Positions 26,470 through 35,753 of a DNA stretch of 50,123 bases are shown piece by piece (position 1 is the first letter of the stretch; each line of letters starts with the position of its first letter). The notes below the pieces were generated by a model. It made no database searches. It worked only from the letters and a program-made list of their open reading frames with translations, and was not told the origin of the DNA. The stretch is from Eubacteriales bacterium. GTDB taxonomy: Bacteria; Bacillota; Clostridia; Christensenellales; CAG-138. Made by a program: the position numbers and the translations under genes. The DNA lies in NCBI GenBank assembly GCA_028694155.1, contig JAQUTY010000011.1, positions 1 through 50,123 of the forward strand. Direction: 5' to 3'.

Positions 26470-27855
26470 ATGAAAGACAATCATTTAATCGAGCTTAGGG
26501 ACATTTCCAAGGACTACAACGGCGACGTTGCTTTGGAGCATATCAATCTATACATAAAGGACGGAGAGTTCGTGACGCTGCTGGGCCCTTCAGGCTGTGG
26601 TAAGACCACCATGCTTCGAATAATTGCAGGGTTTATTATGCCCTCATCAGGCGTTATAGAGATGGACGGTAAGGACATTGCAAAGATGCCGCCATACAAG
26701 CGTGAAGTAAACACGGTGTTTCAAAAGTATGCCCTGTTCCCCCATTTGAACGTATTCGACAATATTGCGTTTGGACTCAAGATAAAGAAGACGCCCAAGG
26801 AGCAGATTACCGAGAAGGTCAACAAAATGCTTGAACTTGTCAATCTTGAGGGTTATGGTATGCGCTGGATAGATCAGCTTTCAGGTGGTCAGCAGCAGCG
26901 TGTTGCAATAGCAAGAGCACTAGTCAACGAGCCAAAGATACTTTTATTGGACGAACCGCTGGGTGCTTTGGATCTAAAGCTGCGCCAAGAAATGCAGGTC
27001 GAGCTTAAACGAATGCAGCAACAGCTCGGCATAACCTTTATTTACGTTACGCACGACCAAGAGGAAGCGTTGACCATGAGCGATACCATCGTTGTGATGA
27101 AGGACGGCGTGATTCAGCAGATAGGCAAGCCTACTGACATTTATAACGAGCCTAAAAACACGTTTGTTGCGGACTTCATTGGCGAGAGCAACATTATTAG
27201 TGGAATCATGCTTGACGATTATAAGGTGCGAATGAATGGTGTCATGTACCGCTGCGTTGATGCAGGGTTTGGCAAGAACGTTGAGGTCGATGTGGTTGTT
27301 CGCCCCGAAGACATTGACATAATCGAGCCGGAGAAAGCAAGAATTTCGGGTACGGTTGCTTCCGTTGTGTTCATGGGAGTTCACTATGAGGTCTGCGTTG
27401 ATTGCGGCGGCTATGAGTGGATTGTACATACAACCGATTTTGTTCAACAAGGGCAGCGTGTGGGCATATCCATACCCAAGGACGCCATTCATATCATGAA
27501 AAAGACACGCCAGACGAACATATTTGACTGTGAGGTCTATCCTGACGATAACGAGGTTTATATTGATAACGTGTGCTTCGATTGCGTTTTCATTGAGGGC
27601 TTTGAGAACAAGGAGAATGCGCTGGTACAGATTAAGCCTAGCGATGTTGAGTTGGTGGCTCCGCAGGATGCCAAGCTCACAGGCACAGTGAAGGGCTGTA
27701 TGTTCCTGGGCACTCGTTATGAGATTACGATTTCCTGTGAGGAGAACGACTGGATTGCCTATTCGCCTGACTTTATGGAGGACGGCGAAGAGGTGGGCAT
27801 TTTGGTGCCGGCGGACAAACTGGAGCTGTCTCACAGTGAGGACGAGGAAGACTAG
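26470..27855 (+). CDS. potA: Spermidine/putrescine ABC transporter ATPase with a duplicated TOBE region
   Basis: ATPase of the PotABCD polyamine importer. Walker [10 protein letters not shown] (~39-47), signature [15 protein letters not shown], Walker [14 protein letters not shown] and switch His in [10 protein letters not shown]. Usual PotA proteins are about 350-380 residues; this one has 461 because the C-terminal regulatory part occurs twice. The first copy runs from [10 protein letters not shown] through [15 protein letters not shown] to the KDAIHI region; the second from [11 protein letters not shown] through [15 protein letters not shown] to VPADKLEL. The two copies share (V/I)(R/K)P.D(I/V)....P..A.(I/L).GTV....F.G..YE. 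ATG 26470 is 10 bases after the regulator stop. Confidence 0.93.
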   Translation: MKDNHLIELRDISKDYNGDVALEHINLYIKDGEFVTLLGPSGCGKTTMLRIIAGFIMPSSGVIEMDGKDIAKMPPYKREVNTVFQKYALFPHLNVFDNIAFGLKIKKTPKEQITEKVNKMLELVNLEGYGMRWIDQLSGGQQQRVAIARALVNEPKILLLDEPLGALDLKLRQEMQVELKRMQQQLGITFIYVTHDQEEALTMSDTIVVMKDGVIQQIGKPTDIYNEPKNTFVADFIGESNIISGIMLDDYKVRMNGVMYRCVDAGFGKNVEVDVVVRPEDIDIIEPEKARISGTVASVVFMGVHYEVCVDCGGYEWIVHTTDFVQQGQRVGISIPKDAIHIMKKTRQTNIFDCEVYPDDNEVYIDNVCFDCVFIEGFENKENALVQIKPSDVELVAPQDAKLTGTVKGCMFLGTRYEITISCEENDWIAYSPDFMEDGEEVGILVPADKLELSHSEDEED

Positions 27856-27857
27856 AG

Positions 27858-28661
27858 ATGAAGCGCAAGGTTTTTGCATATCCCTATATAGTGTGGATGA
27901 TACTGTTCATCGTTGTACCCATGTTGTTCCTGTTCTACTACATGGGAACGGAGAACGGCACGTTTACCTTTGCTCGCTGCATCAGCACCATCACAGACGC
28001 ATCAAACTGGAAGGTGCTGGGCAAGAGCGTGCTGGTTGCGCTTGTCACAACAGTCATCTGCCTCATACTGGGCTATCCTGCAGCATACATTCTTTCACGC
28101 ATGAAAAAGACGGTTGCGAGCTTTCTTTCCGTCCTGTTTTTCATTCCCATGTGGATGAACTTCGTGCTTCGCACCTATGCGTGGAAGTCCATACTCAGCA
28201 TGATACCCAATCTATTTGGAACAGCACCCCTTCTGGGAACAACCGAGGCGGTTATACTGGTTCTGGTTTATAACTTTCTGCCGTTCATGGTCATTCCGCT
28301 GTATAATACGCTCTCAAAGATGGACAGAAGTCTCATCGAAGCATCGCGCGATTTGGGAGCAAACGGGTTTCAGACCTTTACACGGGTCGTTTTGCCGCTG
28401 TCCATTCCGGGGATAGTATCCGGAGTGACTATGGTGCTTATTCCTGCAATTACTGCATTCACCGTCCCTGTCCTGATTGGAAACAGCAAGGAGTCATACT
28501 ATGGCAACCTCATTGAGGACGCCTTCAAGCGTGTGGGAGAAGCGCATGGAGGATTTTCAACTGGCAGCACGCTTGCGGTCATTCTATTGATATGTGTTCT
28601 TGTTAGCACGCTGGTTATGAACCACTTTGACAAGGATAAGGAAGGGGGTACTCTGCTGTGA
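27858..28661 (+). CDS. potB: Spermidine/putrescine ABC transporter permease PotB
   Basis: Inner permease subunit, 267 residues with six hydrophobic segments, starting with YPYIVWMILFIVVPMLFLFY. The EAA loop that contacts the ATPase is visible as EASRDLGANGFQTFTRVVLP. It starts 2 bases after the potA stop and its own stop overlaps the GTG of potC. Confidence 0.93.
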   Translation: MKRKVFAYPYIVWMILFIVVPMLFLFYYMGTENGTFTFARCISTITDASNWKVLGKSVLVALVTTVICLILGYPAAYILSRMKKTVASFLSVLFFIPMWMNFVLRTYAWKSILSMIPNLFGTAPLLGTTEAVILVLVYNFLPFMVIPLYNTLSKMDRSLIEASRDLGANGFQTFTRVVLPLSIPGIVSGVTMVLIPAITAFTVPVLIGNSKESYYGNLIEDAFKRVGEAHGGFSTGSTLAVILLICVLVSTLVMNHFDKDKEGGTLL

Positions 28662-29521
28662 GACGATTCTCATCCTCTCTAAAATATGTATATTTGGGTC
28701 TGATTCTGCTGTTTTTGTACCTTCCCATACTGTATTTGATACTCTTCTCGTTCAACGATTTTGCCGCTGGTTCGACAACGGGGCGAGTGAATTTTTCAAA
28801 CTATGGAGCATGGAACGGCTTCACGTTTGACAATTACAAGAATGTGTTCGCAGACGGCGCAGGAACGGCTGTAATGACAACCTTGATTATCGGACTTGTG
28901 TCGTCCGTGTTCGCAACTATCATAGGGACTGCTGCCGCCATTGGCATAAATTCCATGCGCAAAAAAACACGCTCTGCTATATTGAGCGTTTCGCAACTGC
29001 CTATGGTCAATCCCGATTTGGTAACCGGTATCACCTTTATGATGCTGTTTGCCTTTGTCAACACAATGCTTGTGAACATGGGGATAGGCAAGATACCCGA
29101 GATAGTCAAGCTGCTGATTGCGCACATCTCATTTTCGATTCCTTATGTGATTTTCTCGGTTATGCCGAGGCTGAAACAAAGCTCGGACATGCTCTATGAA
29201 GCGGCTCTCGACCTTGGCTGCACGCCAATAAAGGCACTCTTTAGGGCGGTGATTCCCGACATTTGGCCCGGAGTAACATCAGGATTTTTGATGGCTCTGA
29301 CAATGTCGCTTGACGATTTCGTTGTAACATGGTTCTTGGCGGACAAGTATAAGACACTGTCGGTCTACATCTATTCAAGAGTCATTCGCAAGGGAATTAA
29401 CCCTGCTCTTGCAACTATCATTTTTGTGCCGCTGGTTGCATTGTTGGTTATAATAAACGTGCTTCGTATTCGCAAGGAACATGAATATGAGGTGCAAAAC
29501 AAGAAAGTAAAGATGAAGTAG
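28658..29521 (+). CDS. potC: Spermidine/putrescine ABC transporter permease PotC
   Basis: Second permease subunit, 287 residues, six hydrophobic segments beginning YVYLGLILLFLYLPILYLIL. EAA loop: EAALDLGCTPIKALFRAVIP. Start is GTG 28658 within GTGA, overlapping the potB stop, with GGAAGGGGG upstream. potD follows after 11 bases. Confidence 0.93.
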   Translation: MRRFSSSLKYVYLGLILLFLYLPILYLILFSFNDFAAGSTTGRVNFSNYGAWNGFTFDNYKNVFADGAGTAVMTTLIIGLVSSVFATIIGTAAAIGINSMRKKTRSAILSVSQLPMVNPDLVTGITFMMLFAFVNTMLVNMGIGKIPEIVKLLIAHISFSIPYVIFSVMPRLKQSSDMLYEAALDLGCTPIKALFRAVIPDIWPGVTSGFLMALTMSLDDFVVTWFLADKYKTLSVYIYSRVIRKGINPALATIIFVPLVALLVIINVLRIRKEHEYEVQNKKVKMK

Positions 29522-29532
29522 GAGGAACACAA

Positions 29533-30615
29533 ATGAAAAAATTTATCTGCGTCCTTATCGCAACAGTCGTACTGGCAACTGTGGGCTGCTCAAGTAAGAC
29601 GGTCACGGCTGAATATGCTGATGGCGACCAGTATGAGCAGATTGGCGGAGAACTGAACATTCTCAATTGGGGCGAATACATTGACCCTGAGCTGATTACC
29701 CTTTTTGAACAGGAAACGGGGGTTAAGGTTACTTATTCGGAGATGACCAGCAACGAGGATATGCTCATCAAGCTTAGCTCCTCTGACAGCATTTATGACC
29801 TTTGCTTTCCCTCTGAATACATCATTGAACAGATGATTGCTTCGGATATGCTGCAGCCATTGGATATGTCAAAGATTCCTAATTCCAAGAATATCGCAGC
29901 CGACAAGCTCAAAATTACGGACACCTTCGATCCGGGCAACAAATATTCTCTGCCCTATATGTGGGGAACGGTTGGCATTCTTTACAATACCACGATGGTT
30001 GATGAACAAACCGCAAGCAGTTGGAATGCACTATGGAATGAAAGCTACTCCGGCAAGATATGGATGTATGACAGTGTGCGAGACTCGTTGGGCGTATCGC
30101 TCCTAAGATTGGGATATGATCTTAATACTCGTAATGAGGACGAGGTTGCGGCGGCTCGTGACGAGCTAATAAAGCAGCGTCCTTTGCTTGCAGGCTACGG
30201 CACAGACAATATGCGTGATGAGATGATAAATGGCAATGCGGCAATGTGCCTGATTTATTCGGGTGATGCGCTTATGTGCATGGACTCAAACGAGGATTTG
30301 GAGTTCTCCGTGCCAATGGAGGGCAGCAACGTATGGTTCGACAACGTTGTAATTCCCAAGAATGCAACTAATATCGAGGCTGCCCATGCCTTTATCAACT
30401 TTCTAAATGATGGTCAGATTGCAATGCGCAACACCGAGTATATCTACTATTCGACCCCCAATCAAGCTGCAATGGACAGGCTTGATACGTTCTACACCGA
30501 GAACGAGACATATAATCCGACTGAAGAGACGCTTGAACGTTGCTCTGTTTTCCACGACTTGGGCGACTTTATCGAGGTGTTTAACGATGCTTGGAAGCAA
30601 GTGAAAATCAACTAG
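29533..30615 (+). CDS. potD: Spermidine/putrescine-binding lipoprotein PotD
   Basis: Extracellular binding lipoprotein for polyamines, 360 residues. Lipoprotein signal peptide MKKFICVLIATVVLATVGC with the lipidated Cys at 19. The mature part starts ELNILNWGEYIDPELITLFE, the standard PotD/PotF opening; later landmarks are DLCFPSEYIIEQMI, YMWGTVGILYN and an Ala-His helix (NIEAAHAFINFLND). ATG 29533 follows AGGAGG. Last gene of potABCD; an M42 peptidase gene follows after 8 bases. Confidence 0.94.
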   Translation: MKKFICVLIATVVLATVGCSSKTVTAEYADGDQYEQIGGELNILNWGEYIDPELITLFEQETGVKVTYSEMTSNEDMLIKLSSSDSIYDLCFPSEYIIEQMIASDMLQPLDMSKIPNSKNIAADKLKITDTFDPGNKYSLPYMWGTVGILYNTTMVDEQTASSWNALWNESYSGKIWMYDSVRDSLGVSLLRLGYDLNTRNEDEVAAARDELIKQRPLLAGYGTDNMRDEMINGNAAMCLIYSGDALMCMDSNEDLEFSVPMEGSNVWFDNVVIPKNATNIEAAHAFINFLNDGQIAMRNTEYIYYSTPNQAAMDRLDTFYTENETYNPTEETLERCSVFHDLGDFIEVFNDAWKQVKIN

Positions 30616-30623
30616 GAGGCCGC

Positions 30624-31646
30624 ATGACACAGAATATCGTAAACACACTTAGCAAGATAATGGAGATAGACAGCCCAACCGGCTTTTTTGTCAAGGCGGA
30701 CGACTATCTGGTAGATGAGTTTACAAAGCTGGGCTTTGCGCCAGTTCGTCAGAACAAGGGCGGAGTCATGGTGGATATTGGCGGCGAGGGCAGAGACATT
30801 TGCATTGCAGCTCACATGGATACCTTGGGGCTGATGGTGAGAAACATCAATGCAAACGGAACGATTCGAGTTATCAATGTTGGCGGACTTCGTGCCTATT
30901 ACTGCCTAAATGCCAATGTTCGCATCTACTCTCGCTATGGCAAGGTCTATACAGGCACGGTGAGAAAGGCGAATCCCAGCACACATTTGATGAGTGATGC
31001 CGAAAATACGGAGCTTGCAGACTATGACACAAATATTGTGGTGACGCTGGACGAGATTGTCAAGTCCGCTTCGGACGTTGAAGCTCTGGGTATTCGCTGC
31101 GGCGACAGCGTTGCAGTCGAGTCGGACTTCCGCATCACCCCGTCAGGCTTCATTAAAAGCCGATATTTGGACGATAAGGCGAGCTGCGCAATCCTAATTG
31201 AGATAGCAAAAGCGGTCAAAAACGGACAGATTAAGCTTAATCGACACGTCCATTTGCTGTTCACCGAATATGAGGAGATTGGGCATGGCGGAGCAGTCAT
31301 ACCAGAGGGTGTAAAGGATTTCTTGTCGGTGGATATTGGTTGCATCGGTAAGGACCATTATTCCGATGAGCAAAAGGTTTCAATCGTGACCAAGGATTCA
31401 CGCTTCCCTTATCACACCCAGATGCTCAACGAAATGGTCGAGCTTGCGGACAAGCATAATATTCCCTATGCACTCGATATGATGCTTCCTCATTATGGTT
31501 CCGATGGCGATGTCACACTCGTGGCCGGATATGACGTGCGTCACGGATTGATTGGCCCCGGCGTTCTTGAAACACACGGCTACGAGCGAACGCATGTTGA
31601 TGCGCTGAAGGCAACATATGATTTAGTAAAGGCAATAATCCAATAA
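30624..31646 (+). CDS. M42 family metallo-aminopeptidase
   Basis: Cytoplasmic dinuclear-metal aminopeptidase of the M42 (FrvX/endoglucanase-M-like) family, 340 residues. Metal ligands and catalytic residues are seen in CIAAHMDTLGLMV, KSRYLDDKASC, FTEYEEIGHGGA (the EE pair), SVDIGCIG and PHYGSDGD. It starts 8 bases after potD with AGGAGG before ATG 30624, so it is probably the last gene of the polyamine operon; an in-frame reading starting inside potD is rejected. Substrate unknown; a link to polyamine or glutamyl-conjugate metabolism would be speculative. Confidence 0.88.
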   Translation: MTQNIVNTLSKIMEIDSPTGFFVKADDYLVDEFTKLGFAPVRQNKGGVMVDIGGEGRDICIAAHMDTLGLMVRNINANGTIRVINVGGLRAYYCLNANVRIYSRYGKVYTGTVRKANPSTHLMSDAENTELADYDTNIVVTLDEIVKSASDVEALGIRCGDSVAVESDFRITPSGFIKSRYLDDKASCAILIEIAKAVKNGQIKLNRHVHLLFTEYEEIGHGGAVIPEGVKDFLSVDIGCIGKDHYSDEQKVSIVTKDSRFPYHTQMLNEMVELADKHNIPYALDMMLPHYGSDGDVTLVAGYDVRHGLIGPGVLETHGYERTHVDALKATYDLVKAIIQ

Positions 31647-31648
31647 TT

Positions 31649-31677
31649 GGTTCTATGCCAATAGTGGGGGTAGAACC
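31649..31677 (+). other. Hairpin directly after the M42 peptidase stop
   Basis: GGTTCTA (31649-31655) pairs with TAGAACC (31671-31677), starting two bases after the stop. No T-run follows, so it may protect the mRNA end rather than terminate. Confidence 0.4.
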
Positions 31678-31691
31678 TGAGAATGAGAAAC

Positions 31692-31729
31692 AGAGGGAGT
31701 CATTTGCGAGCTAGCAAATGGCTCCCTCT
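31692..31729. repeat. Strong 16-bp hairpin in the intergenic region
   Basis: Stem 31692-31707 pairs with 31714-31729 over 16 bp with one G.U pair; the loop is GAGCTA. No T-tract follows on either strand, so it is not a plain terminator. It could be part of a small mobile or repeat element or of an RNA. Confidence 0.5.
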
Positions 31730-31739
31730 TGCTGAACGT

Positions 31740-31922
31740 GGCGAGGATGCGACAAAGGGAACAAGGCTTTGCGGTGGAAAGCAGTCGCAAGCCAAGCACA
31801 ATAATACCGATGGCAACCGCCGACAAGGTGGGTTGAATATTCTGCACCTGCTTCGAAAATTTCCACCAATACCCATGACGGCTATCTTGAAAAGAAAAAT
31901 GTCACCTATGCTTGACACTACT
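31740..31922 (+). other. Possible structured noncoding RNA
   Basis: No credible gene is seen from 31647 to 32012. Within it, TGCGAC (31748-31753) pairs with GTCGCA (31784-31789) around an inner stem GCTTT/AAAGC (31766-31770 with 31778-31782), and AGGTG/CACCT pairs at 31826-31849. A strong terminator follows at 31923. The pattern would suit a small RNA or the 3' end of the pot mRNA. I do not recognise a known RNA family. Confidence 0.3.
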
Positions 31923-31953
31923 ACAAGTGAGTCGTTTGGCTCGCTTGTTTTTT
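31923..31953 (+). terminator. Strong intrinsic terminator
   Basis: 11-bp stem ACAAGTGAGTC / GGCTCGCTTGT (G.U pairs allowed) with a GTTT loop and six Ts. It lies 277 bases after the M42 stop and ends whatever is transcribed across this stretch. Confidence 0.9.
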
Positions 31954-31954
31954 G

Positions 31955-31983
31955 TAGACAAACCGATTGGGCTGTGCTATAAT
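31955..31983 (+). promoter_or_regulatory. Promoter of the DUF523-two-component-htrA-mutS2 gene group
   Basis: TAGACA at 31955-31960 (5 of 6), 17-base spacer, perfect TATAAT at 31978-31983 preceded by TG. It begins 2 bases after the terminator. Confidence 0.85.
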
Positions 31984-32012
31984 GCCATTAGTGTAAATAG
32001 GGGTATTGGGCA

Positions 32013-32426
32013 ATGATTGTTGTGAGCGCATGTTTGGCAGGAATGCACTGTCGATATGACAGGCAGACAAAAGAGGACGAAGAGGTCGTCAGACTTATAA
32101 AGGAAGGCAAGGCAATCCCAGTTTGCCCCGAAATGCTTGGCGGAATGACTACGCCACGCCCCCCGTCCGAGAGAACTCCCGATGGAAAGCGTGTTGTAAA
32201 CATTGAGGGCAAGGACGTTAGCGATGCGTTTGAATTTGGCGCATTGGAGACTTTAAGGATATGTAAGCTGTACAATGTGAACCACGCAATTTTGAAGGCG
32301 AGAAGCCCCTCATGCGGACTGGGCATGATATATGATGGGAGCTTCACGGGAGCACAAAGAGAGGGAAATGGAGTTACGACCGATCTGCTGCTTGCAAACG
32401 GCATCATCGTTACTTCGGTTGATTAG
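32013..32426 (+). CDS. DUF523 family protein
   Basis: Small cytoplasmic protein of the DUF523 (YbbK-like) family, 137 residues, usual for the stand-alone form. Conserved features: SACLAGMHCRYDR at the N-terminus, VCPEMLGGMTTPRPPSE, and ILKARSPSCG in the centre; the invariant cysteines suggest metal or thiol chemistry, but function is unknown. ATG 32013 has only a weak ribosome site (AGGGGT). The response regulator gene starts 14 bases after its stop. Confidence 0.88.
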   Translation: MIVVSACLAGMHCRYDRQTKEDEEVVRLIKEGKAIPVCPEMLGGMTTPRPPSERTPDGKRVVNIEGKDVSDAFEFGALETLRICKLYNVNHAILKARSPSCGLGMIYDGSFTGAQREGNGVTTDLLLANGIIVTSVD

Positions 32427-32440
32427 ATTGGAGGATCAGC

Positions 32441-33127
32441 ATGGAAAACAATTCGATTTTGGTTATTGACGATGACCGCAATATTCTTGCGATCATTGAG
32501 CTTTATTTAAGGAAGGCGGGATTTTCCGTTTTTACCTGCACTACGGGTTATGAGGCTTTGGGCGCATTCCGCACAATAAAGCCAACACTGGTGGTGCTGG
32601 ACGTCATGCTGCCCGGCTGCGATGGCTGGTCAATTCTCCATGATATTCGCTTGGAAAGTGAAACGCCTGTAATCATGCTTACAGCAAAGGGCGACACGGG
32701 TGAGCGTGTAAAGGGTCTTGAGCTGGGTGCAGACGACTACATTGCAAAGCCGTTCGACTCGAATGAGCTGGTGGCAAGAATAAAGGCGGTATTACGGCGT
32801 TCGGCTGCTCCGTCCGATCAAGAACGCACTATCACGCTTCAGGATCTGACCATTTCTCTTGAAAACTATTCTGTTGTGCTCGATGGAGTTCAACTGGAAA
32901 TGCCGCCCAAGGAGATTGAACTTCTTTATTTCCTTGCCTCCCATTCTGGAAAGGTGTTTACTCGTGAGCAGCTACTGGAACAGGTTTGGGGCTTTGATTT
33001 CTTTGGCGACTCAAGAACTGTCGATGTTCATGTCAAGAGAATTCGAGAGAAGCTGGGCGAAAAGCCGGCGTGGCAGCTTAAAACGGTTTGGGGTGTCGGT
33101 TATAAATTCGAGGTAAAGCAAGCCTAA
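32441..33127 (+). CDS. OmpR/PhoB-family response regulator
   Basis: Transcription factor of a two-component system, 228 residues. Receiver domain ~1-120 with the acidic pocket IDDD, phosphoacceptor D54 in LDVMLPG, the conserved Thr in MLTAKG and Lys in AKPFDSNEL. Winged-helix output domain ~130-225 ending in RTVDVHVKRIREKL and WGVGYKF. Its partner kinase starts 3 bases downstream. Targets are unknown; the adjacent htrA gene suggests a cell-envelope stress role. ATG 32441 follows GGAGGA. Confidence 0.93.
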   Translation: MENNSILVIDDDRNILAIIELYLRKAGFSVFTCTTGYEALGAFRTIKPTLVVLDVMLPGCDGWSILHDIRLESETPVIMLTAKGDTGERVKGLELGADDYIAKPFDSNELVARIKAVLRRSAAPSDQERTITLQDLTISLENYSVVLDGVQLEMPPKEIELLYFLASHSGKVFTREQLLEQVWGFDFFGDSRTVDVHVKRIREKLGEKPAWQLKTVWGVGYKFEVKQA

Positions 33128-33130
33128 CCG

Positions 33131-34600
33131 ATGCGGAAACCGAGATTCAAAACCATTTTTTCGCGCATGTTATTTTTGCAGTGCATGACCGTGATTGGTA
33201 TTCTGCTCGTTGTGGGAATTGCAGTGATTATTGTCGTGCTTTCGCAAAGCATTACGGCAAAGGAGAAACTCCTAAGCTCAAAATGCGATTTGATTGCCCA
33301 ATCAATGATGGTATCGGAGCAAGAGGGTGTCAAGGTCGGAATGAGCGTTGCCTCACAGCATGAGCTTCTTGTCCAGATTAACGTGGGCGATGATCCTATA
33401 GATTCGTATTATCAAGACGAAAAGTGGGCAGACGTTTCGAAGATGAGCAAGCTGGATGCCGACTATGTGAGCATCAGCGATGATGCTGCCAACACTACTC
33501 AATTTCGGCGTGGATACTTTCGAGGGCATAACGACTTTTCGGTTCTTACAGCTTACAGAACCTTTACGGCAAATGAACAGACGTATATGCTGCTGATTCA
33601 TGCGGATATTTCGGACGTGAACACGGCGGCATGGCAGCTATCGGCATGGGTGTTCATTTTTGCTTTGATAGCAATAGTAATTGCGGTGTTCTGCTCATAC
33701 TATGTAACCAGCAGGATCATAAATCCCTTTGTTGAGATTAATCACACGGTACAGTGCTATTCGAGGGGAGATTTTTCCAAGAGAATTAACCTGGTTGGTA
33801 GAGATGAGGCGGCTCAACTTGGCAAGAGTTTCAACGATATGGCGGAGCAGCTCAGGAATTTGGAGGCGACCAGACGTAGCTTCGTTGCCAATGTGTCGCA
33901 CGAATTGCGCTCACCTCTGACAAGCATGAAGGGCTTTTTGGAAGCTATGCACGATGGAATTATTCCCGAACATGAGCTTCGTCAGTATATAGCACTGGTT
34001 CTGGATGAAACAAAACGAATGACGGTCATGGTCAACGATCTTTTGGATTTGGCAAGGATAGAGTCGGGCACGATACTTCTAAACTATGAGACTTTCGATA
34101 TAAACGAGCTGATAAGACGAACGCTCATCACCTTTGAAGCACGCATAGTAGAAAGGCATATTGACCTTGATGTTCGGTTCGCACAGGAGCAGTGTAATGT
34201 GTACGCTGACAGCACCCAAATATCGCAGGTGCTGAGAAATCTGATTGACAATGCTATCAAGTATTCGCCCGATGGCAGGATAATCTACATTTCATCGTAT
34301 GCTCTTCGCAAAGAGGTATATGTCAGCATTAAGGACAATGGTATAGGCATACCGCCTGAGGATATTCCCCATGTTTTTGACCGATTCTATAAGGTAGAGA
34401 AGGCGCATACACCATCACCGCAGGTAGGCTCAGGGCTGGGGCTGTCCATTGTCAAGAGAATAATTGAACAACACGGACAGACCATCACGGTTAGGAGTGC
34501 AAAGGGCAAGGGAACACAGTTTACGTTCTCGCTGCAAAAGGCTCCGTTATTGAAACGACAATTTGAAGGAGGCAAGAGAAATGGGCAAGGGCAAGATTAA
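33131..34600 (+). CDS. Membrane sensor histidine kinase
   Basis: Sensor of the two-component pair, 489 residues. First membrane helix ~15-40, extracellular sensor ~41-170, second helix ~172-192, HAMP ~193-245, HisKA with phosphoacceptor H257 in VSHELRSPLTSMKGF, and the ATPase domain with N-box NLIDNAIKYSPD, G1 DNGIGIP, F-box FDRFYK and G2 GSGLGLSIV. The signal is unknown. The end of the gene overlaps the htrA start by 20 bases, so the three are made together. Confidence 0.93.
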   Translation: MRKPRFKTIFSRMLFLQCMTVIGILLVVGIAVIIVVLSQSITAKEKLLSSKCDLIAQSMMVSEQEGVKVGMSVASQHELLVQINVGDDPIDSYYQDEKWADVSKMSKLDADYVSISDDAANTTQFRRGYFRGHNDFSVLTAYRTFTANEQTYMLLIHADISDVNTAAWQLSAWVFIFALIAIVIAVFCSYYVTSRIINPFVEINHTVQCYSRGDFSKRINLVGRDEAAQLGKSFNDMAEQLRNLEATRRSFVANVSHELRSPLTSMKGFLEAMHDGIIPEHELRQYIALVLDETKRMTVMVNDLLDLARIESGTILLNYETFDINELIRRTLITFEARIVERHIDLDVRFAQEQCNVYADSTQISQVLRNLIDNAIKYSPDGRIIYISSYALRKEVYVSIKDNGIGIPPEDIPHVFDRFYKVEKAHTPSPQVGSGLGLSIVKRIIEQHGQTITVRSAKGKGTQFTFSLQKAPLLKRQFEGGKRNGQGQD

Positions 34601-35738
34601 TCTAAATACGGGTAAACAAACCGCACATGGTGCAAAGGTATTTGCATTGATTCTGACGGCGATTTTTTTAGTCGCCTGTATCACGCTGGCGGCGGTTCTT
34701 GCAATATTCATCGACAATGGCTCGCTGGATTATTACTATGACTGGGATAATGCAACGGCTAGGGTGTGGGAATTGGCTACAAATAATCCTCTTCCCGATA
34801 TGATAGAAGCGGTAACACCTAGTGTGGTGGGAGTGGTGACATATGCTCAAAGCCCCTATTCTTCACGCGATGATCTGGAGATATTGGGTAGTGGCTCGGG
34901 CTTCATTGTCTCGTCAGACGGCTATGTTTTGACAAATGAGCATGTTGTTGACGATGCTGAACAGATAAGAGTTTTGTTTTCCAACGGAGATGAGGTTGTA
35001 GCAGAATTGGTTGGTTCGGACGTAACAACGGACGTTGCTGTGCTGAAAATTGAAGCAGATGGCTTAGTGCCAGTGACATTTGGTGATTCGGACACAATCA
35101 GAGTGGGCGAGTTTGCACTTGCAATCGGAAATCCTCTGGACACATCGGACCTATATGGCACGGTGACGTTCGGAATTATCAGTGCGGCAGCAAGAGAGAT
35201 TAACATTGACGGCTTCACCAACGAGTATATTCAGACGGACGCCGCAGTAAACTTTGGCAACAGCGGCGGCCCTTTGATGAGCACCAAGGGAGAGGTCATC
35301 GGAATGACCACCGCAAAATATGTCACAGCAGGCTATGACGAATACGGCAACAGCATTTCTGCGGAGGGCATTGGCTTTGCGCTGCCGATTAACAACGTGA
35401 GATTGATAATGAACCAGTTGATTGCAGACGGACAAATTCAGCGTCCGGGCATAGGAGTATCAGTGTATGCGATAAATGACATAGATGCACAGCAGGCAGG
35501 GCTGGTGGCAGGAGTTTACGTTGATTCAGTAACCGAGGGCGGCCCTGCGGATTTATCAGGCATAAAGTCGGGAGACGTTATCGTGAAGATGAATGGCATT
35601 GAGACTATGGAACTTGATGCCATGACAACCATCATTCGTGCTGCTTCCATTGGCGACGAAATGAAGATTACGGTCAATAGAAAAGGCGAAGAGATTGAGC
35701 TTACCATCGTGATTGGCGACATGAACAAAATGCCGTAG
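34581..35738 (+). CDS. htrA: HtrA/DegP-like membrane-anchored serine protease with PDZ domain
   Basis: Envelope quality-control protease, 385 residues. A short cytoplasmic N-terminus is followed by one membrane helix (~19-46), then the trypsin-like domain outside the cell with catalytic H121 (NEHVV), D151 (TTDVAVLKI) and S228 (GNSGGPL), and a C-terminal PDZ domain (~290-385, GVYVDSVTEGGPADLSGIK, SGDVIVKMNG). The usual TNNHVV or TNAHVV reads TNEHVV here. Start ATG 34581 lies inside the kinase gene with GGAGG upstream; an earlier in-frame TTG at 34563 is rejected. Downstream of a two-component pair, which likely controls it. Confidence 0.93.
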   Translation: MGKGKINLNTGKQTAHGAKVFALILTAIFLVACITLAAVLAIFIDNGSLDYYYDWDNATARVWELATNNPLPDMIEAVTPSVVGVVTYAQSPYSSRDDLEILGSGSGFIVSSDGYVLTNEHVVDDAEQIRVLFSNGDEVVAELVGSDVTTDVAVLKIEADGLVPVTFGDSDTIRVGEFALAIGNPLDTSDLYGTVTFGIISAAAREINIDGFTNEYIQTDAAVNFGNSGGPLMSTKGEVIGMTTAKYVTAGYDEYGNSISAEGIGFALPINNVRLIMNQLIADGQIQRPGIGVSVYAINDIDAQQAGLVAGVYVDSVTEGGPADLSGIKSGDVIVKMNGIETMELDAMTTIIRAASIGDEMKITVNRKGEEIELTIVIGDMNKMP

Positions 35739-35753
35739 TATTTGGGAGAGAGT

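Noticed and set aside
31748..31822. Resemblance to a cyclic-di-GMP (GEMM) riboswitch, with ACAAAGG, GGAAA and GTCGCAAGCC in order
   Set aside because: Core nucleotides and stem order do not fit well, and a terminator plus a new promoter separate it from the next gene, so I do not call a riboswitch.
31653..31982. Short open frames on both strands between the M42 peptidase and DUF523
   Set aside because: No ribosome sites, they run through hairpins and terminator, and the products show no domain.
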